A stretch of 64,000 nucleotides of DNA, from the NCBI GenBank assembly GCA_907165275.2, contig OU015666.1, positions 8,648,001 to 8,712,000 on the forward strand. Reading direction: 5' to 3'. A model generated the notes under the pieces. That model had not been told where the DNA came from and did no database searches. It was given only the letters and a program-made list of their open reading frames with translations. The stretch is from Zygaena filipendulae. Its lineage: Eukaryota > Arthropoda > Insecta > Lepidoptera > Zygaenidae. Position numbers and translations under genes: made by a program. Positions 38,314-56,682 of this stretch are shown one piece after another (positions within the stretch are counted from its first letter, which is position 1; each line of letters opens with the position of its first letter).

Positions 38314-41300
38314 TCACTTTATACACTTCTCTTTAAAAATTTGACAGACACCCAGACTTTTCACACATCTCTCAAACTTTCCTCGCGAAAGCGGCTTGGT
38401 CAGAACATCCGCAACCATATCATCCGTCTTCTTGTATTTCAGTTCTATTACACCATCTGCAAGGGCACCCCTCAGAAAATGGTACCTAACATCAATATGT
38501 TTTGTCTGCTGATGTTGAACAGGGTTTTGGGCAATAGCGATTGCTGACTGGCTGTCAGAGTAGATAGTGATGTCATCCGGTTGAGAACATCTCAACTCAC
38601 TAACAATTCTGCGTAGAAGTATAGCTTCTTTAGTAGCCTCAGCAAGGGCTACATACTCTGCTTCTGCAGTCGACAATGCCACAGTGCGCTGCTTAACTGC
38701 TTGCCACGATATAGCTCCTCCTTGACAAAGAAACGTATATCCCGAATAGGATTTTCTATCGAAATCTCCCGCAAAATCTGCATCAGCTAATCCTTCAATA
38801 AACACTTTTGTTTTGTCCACCGTAAATTTTAGTCCGTGGGCTTTAGTACCCTTAAGGTACCTAAGGACTCTCTTTGCTGCTACCCAATGCTCTTCTGCAT
38901 AGCAGCTATTGTATTGGCTGAGCGAATTCACCACATGAGCTACGTCAGGTCTCGTACACACAGCCAGATACATTAGTGAGCCAATCAACTCACGGTAAGG
39001 AATGCTATGATCCAATTTGTGATCTGGACCTGGCTTTTCTAGATGCTGTCCAGCACTTGGTGTAGATACAATCTTGCATTCCTCCATATTAAAACGCTTA
39101 AGAAGTTGACCAATATACTTCTCTTGTGAAATGGTAATGCAATCCTTAAACTGATTAATATGCATTCCAAGAAAAAGATCTGCTTTTCCTAAATCACGCA
39201 TTTCAAACGACTCCATCAATTCCTTCTTGACTTTCTCCATTTCGATTTTATTTTGCCAAAAAATAAGAAGATCATCTACGTAGACAGCCACGATTAATAT
39301 TCTATGCTGGCTTTTTCTAATGTAGACACAAGGTTCGCTTTCTAACGCTTGAAACTTCCTCAGTTTTAAAGCCGCATCGAGTCTCTGATTCCAGGCTCGA
39401 GGCGCCTGCTTCAATCCATAAAGCGATTTTTTTAGAAGACAAACATGATTTTCCATCCCTTTCTCTCGAAAACCTTCAGGCTGTTGCATGAAAACTGTTT
39501 CAGATAGGTTGCCATTGAGGAAAGCAGTCTTCACATCCATTTGGTCTATAGAAAGACCTTCTCTCGCAGCTAGAGCTAGTAGAAGTCGCAGAGATGAATG
39601 TCGAACTACTGGACTGTAAGTTTCTGAGTAGTCAACACCTTCCCTTTGCTTAAAACCCCTAGCTACCAGTCGGGCCTTGAACCGCCTTTTACCTCCCCCC
39701 TCTGTCTTGATTTTAAGTACCCACTTAGAATCTATGACATTTTGGGCAGCTGGTGGTTCAACTAGGATCCATGTTTTATTTTTTCTTAAGGCATTCATTT
39801 CTTCTTGAACCGCCTTTCGCCATTCCTCTCCATGTCTCCCTGACAGAGCCTCTTGAATAGATCGTGGTTCTTCTGCCTCAGGGTCTAGAGCTGTTTGGTA
39901 GAGGTAATAGTCAGAAAATTCTTTAGGTTTCCTGTCTCTTAGAGGATATCTCCTTGTTGCCGGTTCCTCAGAAGCGGGAGTTTCCATATCCTCTAGAACA
40001 TCTTCTCTCTCTTCGGAAACACTTGGTTGCTCTGCCTCTTCGTTGGTCTCAACATTTTCTGATTCTGGACAAACAACAATCTCTTCATTTTCCCCTGTAG
40101 CTCCTTCTTCACATGATCTCTCTAGTTCACCTGTAAGTGGAGCTATTTGTGGAGCAGCATCTCCTGTAGGCTGATCTATGAAGAACTGATGGTTGTCATT
40201 TCCTTCCATCATGTGAGATTTACTAGATGAGGACAAAGACTTCTGATCTTCAAAGAATACGACATCTTTTGCCTTATATACCTTCAGTGTAGAAGGGTCA
40301 ATCAGTCGATAGCCTTTAGACTGCTCACAGTACCCTACGAAAAGTAACTCCTTACTCTTTGGGTCCCATTTCTTACGTTTCTGGTCTGGCATATGCATAA
40401 ATGCCCTACATCCAAAAGTTCTAAGAAAACTTAGATCAGTTTTCTTTCCAGACCAAGCTTCTTCTGGAGTCTTATTCCTCACGGCTATTGTTGGTGAACG
40501 GTTTTTAAGAAAAACTGCAGTATTTACAGCTTCAGCCCAGTATTTCTTATCAAGCTGAGCTCCCAAGAGCATAGTGCGCGCCTTTTCAGTAATGGTGCGA
40601 TTTGCTCGCTCAGCAACACCGTTCTGCTGCGGTGTGTAATCGATTGTTAACTGGTGATGAATTCCATGAAGTTTTAAGAAATCATCTATTTCTCGATTCA
40701 CAAATTCACGCCCGTTATCTGACCGTATGTTTTTGATTCTTTTCCCTGTTTGTGTTTCCACAAAAACCTTAAACTCTTTTAATTTTTGAAAAACCTCACT
40801 CTTCTGTTTTAATAAATAAACAAAGGTTTTACGAGTTTTATCATCTATGACAGTCATAAAATACCGATAGCCGCTATGTGATTCTACGGACATGGGTCCG
40901 CAAAGATCCGTGTGGACTAGCTCGAGTACCTCCGTAGCTCTTGTAGCTCCACTTTTACTAAAAGATTGTACAGTCTGTTTTCCAAACAGACACTCTGCAC
41001 ACTCGAACTTTGTTGAAGAATTGGAAAAACTCACCCCGGTTGCCATCTTATCTCTAAGAAGCTTTAGGTTACGTATTCCAAGATGCGCCATCCTCTGATG
41101 CCAAAGCTTTAACTCAGCGTTCGACGTAGTACACAGGGCTGCTCCCTGTAGACAGTGTTTTAGTTTATACACGCCCCTTTCTAATACGCCTTTCACAGCC
41201 ACCTTACCTATCACCCTGCAATCATTATTCAAATAAATATCACATCCTGAAGATTTAAATACGACTGTATGCCCATTTTTTACTATCGTACTTACACTTA

Positions 41301-42318
41301 ATAAGTTATTTGAAAGATTTGGTACATACCAGACATCCTTCACAGTCAGACTATGTTTCTCCATACTTACAGTACCCATACATTGTGCAGATACTTTCTC
41401 TCCATTTGCACACGTAATCTCACGCTTCTCGATAGTTTTCATATCCTTCATCCACATTTTATTATTGCTCATATGATTAGAAGCGCCAGAATCAATGATC
41501 CAATCTTGACCGGTTTCTTTTCCACTCGTAGCAAAAGCGTAAAACGCATCATTTTTCTTCTTCGGATTCTGAGGACATTCAATAGCTTTGTGCGGACCTT
41601 CACAGATGTAGCATTTGATTTTCCTTTTATCTTTGTTGCTTTTAACTACTCTTTTGTTTTTCTTTGCTGACAAAGCTGAGGTCGAAGAAGAGGTGGAGGC
41701 TTGATGAGGATCTTCTAACTGCAGGAGTTTCATTTTAACAAAGTCTGATGTAAGAGGTTCGTTCCTTGCTTCCAGGGCTAATCTCAATGGTTGATACTTT
41801 TCAGTGAGCCCTTGAAGTATCAACGTGGCCAAAAGTTCATCATCTATCTCTTTTCCAAGATCTCGTAACTTCTGCGCCACCGTAAGAACTTCTGTTACGT
41901 ACTCTCTTAATGAGGGGTATGTTTCTAGTCTTATACTGACAAGTTTCGACAGCAATCTGCATCTATTGTTGATACCTGTATCCTCAAAAGCTGCCTTCAG
42001 CGCACTCCAGGCTTCTTTAGCTGTTTTTGTTGTCTGTACATGAACTAGACAGTGTGGCTTTAACGAAAGACATATTCGCGCTCGTGCCTTTTGATCTCTC
42101 TTGATCTCATCACTTGAGGCTGGTGTTCTCTCAGTGTATTCCCAAAGATCGTCATGGATGAGTTGTAATTCCATGAGAAATTTCCATGTGTTGTAATTTG
42201 AGCTGCCTTCTAACTTTTCTATAGTTTGCCAGCTCATACTCGCTGTCGATTCTGCTTGTCTGCTAGTGACAGTAGGTTCCGAATACCATTGGTTAATTTG
42301 GGATTCCGAAGTCGACAT
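38314..42318 (-). CDS. Ty1/copia gag-pol polyprotein, full length
   Basis: 1,334 residues in one frame, start ATG at 42318. Domains in order: Gag (UBN2-like region, about 30-200); one zinc knuckle CYICEGPHKAIEC (about 236); aspartic protease DSGASNHMS (about 280); integrase HHCC region ending CAECLFGK (about 450), core with HTDLCGPMS (about 470), SDNGREF (about 533) and the glutamate in NGVAERANRT (about 569); reverse transcriptase with YVDDLLIF (about 1013); and RNase H with ADADFAGDFDRKSYSGY and STAEAEYVALAEA (about 1180-1225). The order protease-integrase-RT-RNase H is diagnostic of copia. All catalytic residues I looked for are present and there is no internal stop. Confidence 0.96.
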   Translation of the reverse strand: MSTSESQINQWYSEPTVTSRQAESTASMSWQTIEKLEGSSNYNTWKFLMELQLIHDDLWEYTERTPASSDEIKRDQKARARICLSLKPHCLVHVQTTKTAKEAWSALKAAFEDTGINNRCRLLSKLVSIRLETYPSLREYVTEVLTVAQKLRDLGKEIDDELLATLILQGLTEKYQPLRLALEARNEPLTSDFVKMKLLQLEDPHQASTSSSTSALSAKKNKRVVKSNKDKRKIKCYICEGPHKAIECPQNPKKKNDAFYAFATSGKETGQDWIIDSGASNHMSNNKMWMKDMKTIEKREITCANGEKVSAQCMGTVSMEKHSLTVKDVWYVPNLSNNLLSVSTIVKNGHTVVFKSSGCDIYLNNDCRVIGKVAVKGVLERGVYKLKHCLQGAALCTTSNAELKLWHQRMAHLGIRNLKLLRDKMATGVSFSNSSTKFECAECLFGKQTVQSFSKSGATRATEVLELVHTDLCGPMSVESHSGYRYFMTVIDDKTRKTFVYLLKQKSEVFQKLKEFKVFVETQTGKRIKNIRSDNGREFVNREIDDFLKLHGIHHQLTIDYTPQQNGVAERANRTITEKARTMLLGAQLDKKYWAEAVNTAVFLKNRSPTIAVRNKTPEEAWSGKKTDLSFLRTFGCRAFMHMPDQKRKKWDPKSKELLFVGYCEQSKGYRLIDPSTLKVYKAKDVVFFEDQKSLSSSSKSHMMEGNDNHQFFIDQPTGDAAPQIAPLTGELERSCEEGATGENEEIVVCPESENVETNEEAEQPSVSEEREDVLEDMETPASEEPATRRYPLRDRKPKEFSDYYLYQTALDPEAEEPRSIQEALSGRHGEEWRKAVQEEMNALRKNKTWILVEPPAAQNVIDSKWVLKIKTEGGGKRRFKARLVARGFKQREGVDYSETYSPVVRHSSLRLLLALAAREGLSIDQMDVKTAFLNGNLSETVFMQQPEGFREKGMENHVCLLKKSLYGLKQAPRAWNQRLDAALKLRKFQALESEPCVYIRKSQHRILIVAVYVDDLLIFWQNKIEMEKVKKELMESFEMRDLGKADLFLGMHINQFKDCITISQEKYIGQLLKRFNMEECKIVSTPSAGQHLEKPGPDHKLDHSIPYRELIGSLMYLAVCTRPDVAHVVNSLSQYNSCYAEEHWVAAKRVLRYLKGTKAHGLKFTVDKTKVFIEGLADADFAGDFDRKSYSGYTFLCQGGAISWQAVKQRTVALSTAEAEYVALAEATKEAILLRRIVSELRCSQPDDITIYSDSQSAIAIAQNPVQHQQTKHIDVRYHFLRGALADGVIELKYKKTDDMVADVLTKPLSRGKFERCVKSLGVCQIFKEKCIK

Positions 42319-42342
42319 TGCGATTCACTTATATTTTGCGAT

Positions 42343-42352
42343 GCCCATAACC
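42343..42352 (-). other. Copia primer-binding site for half-length initiator tRNA-Met
   Basis: On the - strand GGTTATGGGC follows the 5' LTR directly. It is complementary to the GCCCATAACC anticodon-loop segment of initiator tRNA-Met, the internal priming site known for Drosophila copia. Seen in sequence, with the tRNA match drawn from knowledge of the family. Confidence 0.85.
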
Positions 42353-42608
42353 TGATGAAAGTAACAGTTATACGCAGTATAGGAGGCTAAGTGAAACGCT
42401 TTTATTTAACAATACAAACACATTTAGGAAACACAAGAAAACATTTTATCTTCAACTCGATTAAATATAAGATATCAAAGCTGACATTACTTTTTCTCTA
42501 GTTGCATTCTTTTTATTACTGTGACAATTAAGTCATCACAGTTTTTCTTTTGTAGATTGCCAGTCCATGTATGTGCCTATACAACATCCATAACAAGCAA
42601 CTCTAACA
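42353..42608 (-). repeat. 5' LTR of the copia element
   Basis: Same 256 bp as the 3' LTR at offset 4,319. Transcription of the element should start in this copy and run toward lower coordinates. Confidence 0.93.
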
Positions 42609-42750
42609 AGTGTTAATTGACGATCTAACGAACATCAGAGAAATGTGGCTCAAACGTTTAAGGGGAAAAGGATTTTAACCGTTGACAAGTTTTGCCTAAC
42701 TAAATCTGGCGAACTGCCTATCCAACCCTCTTTTCTGCAAAGGAAATTGA

Positions 42751-42840
42751 AGATGGCATTCACCTTCAAATCGGTGGAGCCATAAAACCACAAATTGGAA
42801 TTGGAAGATGGCATTTCATTCAGATCATTGGACGACAAAG
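42751..42840 (+). repeat. 55-bp tandem duplication in an exon-like block
   Basis: GAAGATGGCATTCACCTTCA and GAAGATGGCATTTCATTCAG begin 55 bases apart, inside a block with coding-like frames. The spacing is not a multiple of three, so the upstream frame (KLKMAF) and the frame that splices in phase to 43241 are displaced by one base. Confidence 0.7.
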
Positions 42841-43667
42841 GTTAGGTTAGGTTAGTTCTTAGTTTGTATAAAAATAGTTGCTATCTGCATCTCTTTGTAC
42901 CTGCATAGTTCTTCTGAACAAAAAATAGAACAGATTTGAATGCAGTTTTCACTATCTTGTACCTACTTACTGTCAAGTTTTTGGAAAAGTTTATTCACAT
43001 ACCTAAACGGAATCTATGGATGAAACCGTGGGGAACAGCTATTGTACAGTAATTTACTCAAATCTGGGTAGATCCTGTTCAGTCTAGTTAGTAGAGTACC
43101 TAGTATTTCAGGGTCCAATTTTTGTCTCAGATTGTGGAGTAGATGATATTATGCTTTAAGGTACAAAAATATGATTTTATTAGTACCTACTTACATATTT
43201 ATAGCATATTCATAGCTTATATTTTTCTATTACATTTCAGATAAGCTTGATGATCACACCTGTAATACCTGTCATGACCATACCTAGCAAGCCATCAAAG
43301 CCACTGCTGGTAATTAGTTGCTAAATTATATTTTAAATTACTTTTTAGTTCAATATACTATTAAGAAAGTATTTAGACTTTTATTAATCAATAAAAAATG
43401 TATTGTTACATAAGTTTTGTAATTTACAGATCAGCTGGATAAATTAAGTTCATATTTATAGCAATACCCATTATCCATTCATAAACGGTAGGTATGCCCA
43501 TTGATTTTTTTTTACAATTTTCTGTTTACAGATTGAATCAAGATGGGGCTTAACATCCACAAGTGAAATTCCATATGACCCACCTGGTAATTTGTTTTTA
43601 GTATTCCGTTTATATCTCTTCTCTCGTTCTGAGAACGTTTTAGTGTTGTAACAGCTATATAAATAAC

Positions 43668-43835
43668 TAGTTGTGCCTCGTGATTTCACCCGCGTTAATT
43701 TCAGAGTCCCCACGGTCTAATGTATAAACTATATATTGTAAAGTTTCATTTAAATGGATCCAGTAGTTTTTGCGTGAAAGAGTAACAAACATCCATCCAT
43801 ACAAACTTTCGTATGTATAATATTAGTAAGGATAT
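43668..43835 (-). repeat. SINE-like retroposon
   Basis: CTAGTTGTGCCTCGTGATTTC to TATAATATTAGTAAGGAT, minus orientation. It lies in the last intron of the broken gene. Confidence 0.7.
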
Positions 43836-43844
43836 CCTAACATA

Positions 43845-44346
43845 ATAATAAATAAAGTCCTCCACCGTGTCTGTCTGTCTGTTCGCGATAAATTCAAAAA
43901 CTACCGAACAGACTTTCATACGGCTGTCACCAATAGATAGAGTGATGAGAAAGATTAGGCATATAATTTGTCAGTGTTTTGTGTATATTGGTTGAAATAT
44001 AACAATATTTTTAAAAGTGTCGTAATAAATACTTTGTTATGCTTTCACATGTTAACGACTCTACCAATCACCACGAAATTTTGCATACACGTCAAGGCTA
44101 AAGAGATCTTCGAAATTACCGCCGGTGCAACCGGGGAAACAGGTAGCAAATCCTTCCTATTATAAATGCAAAAGTGAGTTTGATTGTTTGTTTGTAACAC
44201 TTTCACGCCTTAACGGCTGAACCGATCATCACGAAATGTATGAAACATGTTGTCAGGTGTAGAGAAGGACATAGGGTACTTTTCATCCCGGAATTCCCAT
44301 GGGTACTCCAAAATTTCCGTGGGTAAAACTGCGAGGAACAGCTAGT
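43845..44346 (+). repeat. Two SINE-like retroposons, plus orientation
   Basis: A longer, eroded copy (about 43845-44150, with CTGTTCGCGATAAATTC and CACGAAATTTTGCATACACG) is followed by a better copy (about 44150-44346) that ends GGAACAGCTAGTTAT. Both lie in the last intron of the broken gene. Confidence 0.65.
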
Positions 44347-44699
44347 TATATAATGACTACCTATATGTCTTAAATATGCATAGACAGCTAACTTATTAAT
44401 AAGAAATCAGTTTTTTCATGTATGTATTTTTAGACATAATTGTTTCTTCACCAACTTTGAGTGCAACTAATAAAGATGCATTTGCTATTAGTATTTTGTT
44501 TAAAGCACGATAGCAAGAATTAAATTTTAATAAAAATTATAATGAGCTTTTTTTGTTTAGGTAAAGTGACCCGAACACCTAAAAGAACTGCACAGGAGGA
44601 GGCTCATTGAAAAATTGGGAAAGCTTTTGGCCAAATCCAAGCTACTGTTTACAGAATATAAAAATCTACTGAATACAGAAATTAAAAAATAAATGTTTC

Positions 44700-44705
44700 A
44701 ATAAA
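44700..44705 (+). terminator. Polyadenylation signal AATAAA of the broken gene
   Basis: AATAAATAAA directly follows the +1-frame stop at 44690-44692. Its closeness to the end of the longer frame supports the idea that the original protein ended there. Confidence 0.5.
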
Positions 44706-45076
44706 TAAAAATATATGTATTTTATTTCTTAGACAAAAACCAATTATTTTATAATCTAGAAAAGGGCTAGGTCCAGGAATTTGTATGGGCTGTGTGACTA
44801 TGTTTCCTTCGCCTACTATTTTTCTAGTTTTATAATTTAAAAAAAAGGTCCGGGAATTTGTTTTGGCTGTGTGACTATGTTTCCTCCGCTTACTATTTTT
44901 CTAGTTTTATAATTTAAAAAAAAACGAACTGTCGTGTTCTAAATTGCAAATACTGTCAGTTGTATAAGGACCAAAACGAATGTAGGGGAGATGTCCGTCT
45001 GATACGGTAGTATCTCTAAGTAGTTTGTGCTAGTTATCTTACTAGTTAGCACAGCTAGTTAGTAGTCAAAACTCTT

Positions 45077-45116
45077 ATTGATCCTCGTCTGATGAGCTGC
45101 TGATACTGCTGCAGCT
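45077..45116 (-). other. Possible short last exon encoding an acidic serine tail
   Basis: On the - strand TCTTTTTTCAG precedes a short frame that reads CSSISSSSDEDQ and stops at 45077-45079. The acceptor is strong and the tail looks protein-like, but I found no partner exon. It lies beyond the last ATP synthase alpha exon, whose stop has no GT donor near it. Low confidence. Confidence 0.25.
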
Positions 45117-45391
45117 GAAAAAAGATTTGGACTAGAGCCTATCATTTAAACAAACAACAAATATTTACCATATATATTTATATATAACCATTACTTCTGA
45201 CATTTTAGAGATAAATTACATTCCATGATTGTATCTTGTATCCACATTCAATACAGTCCACACGAATGTTAAACTAACAAACCACAAACGAAAACATTAA
45301 CACAAAAAACTAAAGAGAAAATGTTTCCGTTCGCAGCTCACTTAATAAACCAGAATATTTGACTTGATCTTGTGCCTCGAATGCGTGTTGA

Positions 45392-45397
45392 TTTTAT
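45392..45397 (-). terminator. ATP synthase alpha polyadenylation signal
   Basis: TTTATT on the + strand reads AATAAA on the - strand about 55 bases after the stop codon at 45451-45453. Confidence 0.6.
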
Positions 45398-45450
45398 TAG
45401 AAAGCTCGTCGCGACACAATATCAAGTCGGAATTTAATACGCTCGGCATT

Positions 45451-53855
<8,405 letters not shown>

Positions 53856-54027
53856 TTTCACAAATTCTTTTCACTTATTAGAAATGGCAGACCAATAACC
53901 CGTGCGTTGTCTCCGCTCGTTCGTTTTCGTACGAAGGAATTAGGAAATGACATAGGTACCACGAAGTACAGACACCAATCAATAGGGATAATAATTTGTC
54001 TATGGTTCAGCCTATGGTTTGCAGATT

Positions 54028-54525
54028 TATGATGGGCCCTCTTCACAATGGACCAAGATAGCCCATCAAATGATCGTCCATTATTGCCGCCAACGATAGG
54101 GTTACTCTTGACAAGATGTCTATCGTTGTTAATTGGTAGATGCTAATCAATGAATGTATATTGTACTAGCTATTCGCCACGGTTTCACCCGCAATAATTT
54201 TGGAGTTCCTGCGGGAATTCCGGGTTAAAAGTACCCTATGTCCTTTCCTGTACCCATTATGCATGAATGCATTTTCTAAGAAAATAAAAAGCTTAACCGG
54301 ATTTTATAGAAAAGTTCACACTGTAACCGAAACAACTTTATACTCGGCGACTGTGTGGACGCACACGCCATCATGGGCCATCATTCCTTTGATTTACCGA
54401 CAGTTTTTCCGATTGATCACCGTCCATGAAGGTACCGACCCATAGGCAATCATGCCCTTTATATGTACAATCGTGCATGTCTGTAATGGCCCATCATGGT
54501 CCATTGTGAAGAGGAGCTTTGAAAT
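54028..54525. mobile_element. Inverted-repeat element upstream of ATP synthase alpha, entered by a SINE
   Basis: GATGGGCCCTCTTCACAATGG near 54030 is matched in inverse by CCATTGTGAAGAGGAGC near 54500, and AGCCCATCA pairs with GGCCCATCA inside. A minus-orientation SINE (about 54163-54262) is nested. No coding sequence is present. Confidence 0.6.
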
Positions 54526-54589
54526 CTATTTAAATTGGGGCCACAAACTACTTTGAGATAATACCGATTGGGGCCTATTGGCGGCATTT

Positions 54590-54900
54590 GAGCATGCAAT
54601 GGACGTTAGTTTTATTAACACTGGTTAACATTGTGTAAACATGGTGGAATTTGCATAATAGTAATCCAATAGTGATGAACAGTGTGTGGAAAAGGGAAGT
54701 TATCGTTTTACTATAGTATAAATTCCTACAGAGCATCCCATTAAGGTCCAATTGTGAAAAGTTGCTTCCAGAAGTCCTGGTAAAGCATCGAAATGCATCT
54801 CACCGATGCATTTCAATGTAAATAACTTCAAAAAGAAAGACATCTGAACTAGCTGTATGGACTTAGATTATTTGCCTCTTCCAAAAAGAGTAAAGAACAA
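54590..54900. repeat. Copy of the CATCACTAATG repeat family
   Basis: GTGATGAACAGTGTGTGGAAA, CAGAGCATCCCATTAAGG, and the pair CATCGAAATGCATC/GATGCATTTCAATG. A further partial copy is at 55570-55750. Confidence 0.6.
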
Positions 54901-55863
54901 TGGCCAAATTTCTATAGGTGCTGGACTTGACTTTTATTTTTCATGTCCCAAAATAAACTGTAGTTAGATTGATTTGTTTTTATGTTGTAATGGTAAATAC
55001 CATCCCGTTTAAAAATCATATCTAAATAGCCACGATTTTTTAAAATAACATCAACAATACATTTGAGGTTAGAACCTTTTACCCGACCTAAAAGTGTAGT
55101 TAGCATAGAAATAAGCATAGAAAAAATGTAGTTAGTGATAGCGATAGTCACAAGTGGTAGTTATCAGTCCGTAAAAAATGCCTAGGTCAAAACTGGTCAA
55201 AACGACAAAGGAAATCCAAAATAGAATAGCAGGTGAAGCGAAATACGTGCGTGAATGCCGGATGTCATATCAATAGGGTACACAAACTACTTAGAGATAC
55301 TACCGTATATACTACCGTGATGGGGTACTTGCATGAATTTTTTTAAGTCTATTCTAAAGATATATGGCCTACTTAAACAAAGCAAGAAAAAGAAAAAAAT
55401 ATATGCATAAATTAATTAAATAGAGCGTTTCAAAGTTCCTACTTTAGACTATACCGCCGAAACGCGGAATGACATCACTAGTTCAAAATTACGCCTTATT
55501 AATCTGAGATAGAAATGTCACTGTCGTATTGACAGGGTCATGTGACACTGACAGACAGATAACTTCAATATCCAAAAGCGAAATTAAGGTTGAACTGTGT
55601 CGAGTTACTTCCAAAAGTTCCAGTAAAGAATCGAAATGCATCTTACCTATGCATTTTAAAGTAAAAAACTTCAGAAAATGGAAAATATGCGGTAACTATA
55701 TGGACTAAAGTTTCTTTTGCCTTCTCTGAAAGAGGTAAATGTTTCCTAAAAAAATAAAAGTGACGTCATGTGTCAAGCGTGGCTGTGATTGGTGTTTCGT
55801 TGCAACGTTCCGTTTCACAAAGTTAAAAGTTGAATATTTTGGAAACTATTGAAAAGTTTTTAG

Positions 55864-56121
55864 TAAATCTTTCACTATAACACTTTTCTAATGCTACTGC
55901 TCCACCTGCATGTTAATTTAGATGGGGCCAACATTTTAACGCGTTAACTTTTAGTAAGTTATAGTTAAAGTAAATCTTTCACGATAACGCTTTTCTAATG
56001 CTACTGCTCCACCTGCATGTTAATTTAGATGGGGCCAACATTTTAACGCGTTAACTTACTAACATTACCACGTTAGACATTAACATCAACGTTAACGTTA
56101 ACGCAGGTGGAGCAGTAGCAT
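55864..56121. repeat. Tandem and inverted repeat with GCTACTGCTCCACCTGC ends
   Basis: A segment of about 90 bp (ATGCTACTGCTCCACCTGCA to TTTTAACGCGTTAACTT) occurs twice, 107 bp apart (55891, 55998). The inverse GCAGGTGGAGCAGTAGCAT closes the structure at 56103-56121. It looks like an inverted-repeat element with a partly duplicated left part. Confidence 0.7.
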
Positions 56122-56194
56122 AAGGCTCTATTTTTGAAATATTGACACAATTTCTTATAATAAATTTCATGTAAGTAACCTATTACCTTCTCTC

Positions 56195-56640
56195 TGCGGT
56201 CTTCTTCTTCTTCTTTAATAATGGCGTCTATAATTGTAATTTGCCAATGACCATGTTTCTCTCTTCATCCACTTCTTCAATTATGGCGAAACGCCAATGA
56301 CAATGTTAGATTGTTCCACAAGTTAAAACATGGCTCTCTTGAAAGCCAGTTTCCTGACGATAGTATCTCTCTACTTAGAGATACTTGTGCTCAAAATAGA
56401 TGCTGAAAAGTGACTGAAATAACGAAGAGAAACGTGACACGAGTGTTTTCGGTACGGCTTTCACTCGTCAACAACCCCGTCTTCTTCTTCTTCTTTAATA
56501 ATGGCGTCTATAATTATAATTTGCCAATGACAATGTTTCTTAATAATAACAATCTCTTCATCTACTTCTTCAATTATGACGAATCGCCAATGACAATGTT
56601 AGATTGTTCCCCAAGTTAAAACATGGCTCTTTTGAAAGCG
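56195..56640 (+). repeat. Direct repeat, units 280 bp apart
   Basis: CTTCTTCTTCTTCTTTAATA begins at both 56201 and 56481, and each is followed by TTTGCCAATGAC, ACTTCTTCAATTATG and CAAGTTAAAACATGGCTCT. The same family is inverted at 4400-4660. Confidence 0.65.
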
Positions 56641-56682
56641 TAGACGGAGAATTCTCTATCTACGTTTGAAAGTCAGTTTCCT

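Larger units (their letters stand above)
38034..42608 (-). mobile_element. Ty1/copia retrotransposon, 4,575 bp, apparently intact
   Basis: LTRs of 256 bp (38034-38289 and 42353-42608) are the same at every base I compared. The target duplication AGTGT is at 38029-38033 and 42609-42613. One uninterrupted gag-pol frame fills the interior. The primer site (GGTTATGGGC on the - strand, 42352-42343) and the purine tract AAGGAGGAG before the 3' LTR are present. All parts needed for transposition seem to be there, and equal LTRs argue for a very young insertion. Confidence 0.95.
37966..44692 (+). pseudogene. Unrecognised host gene, apparently broken, split by the copia insertion
   Basis: I do not recognise the product. 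Exon-like blocks on the + strand: about 37980-38033 continuing at 42614-42840, where the pre-insertion frame reads YEKDYLVLIDDLTNIREMW; 43241-43309 (ISLMITPVIPVMTIPSK); 43532-43586 (IESRWGLTSTSEIPYDPP); and 44561 onward (KVTRTPKRTAQEEA, stop at 44608). The last three have good acceptors and donors and agree in phase (0, 1). Damage: the first block changes frame near 42675 to give TVDKFCLTKSGELPIQPSF; a 55-bp tandem duplication (42751 and 42806) puts it out of frame with the next exon; and after the early stop in the last exon the +1 frame stays open as a coiled-coil-like stretch (LIEKLGKLLAKSKLLFTEY) to 44692. AATAAA follows at 44700. A live gene with misread exons is the alternative. Confidence 0.45.
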
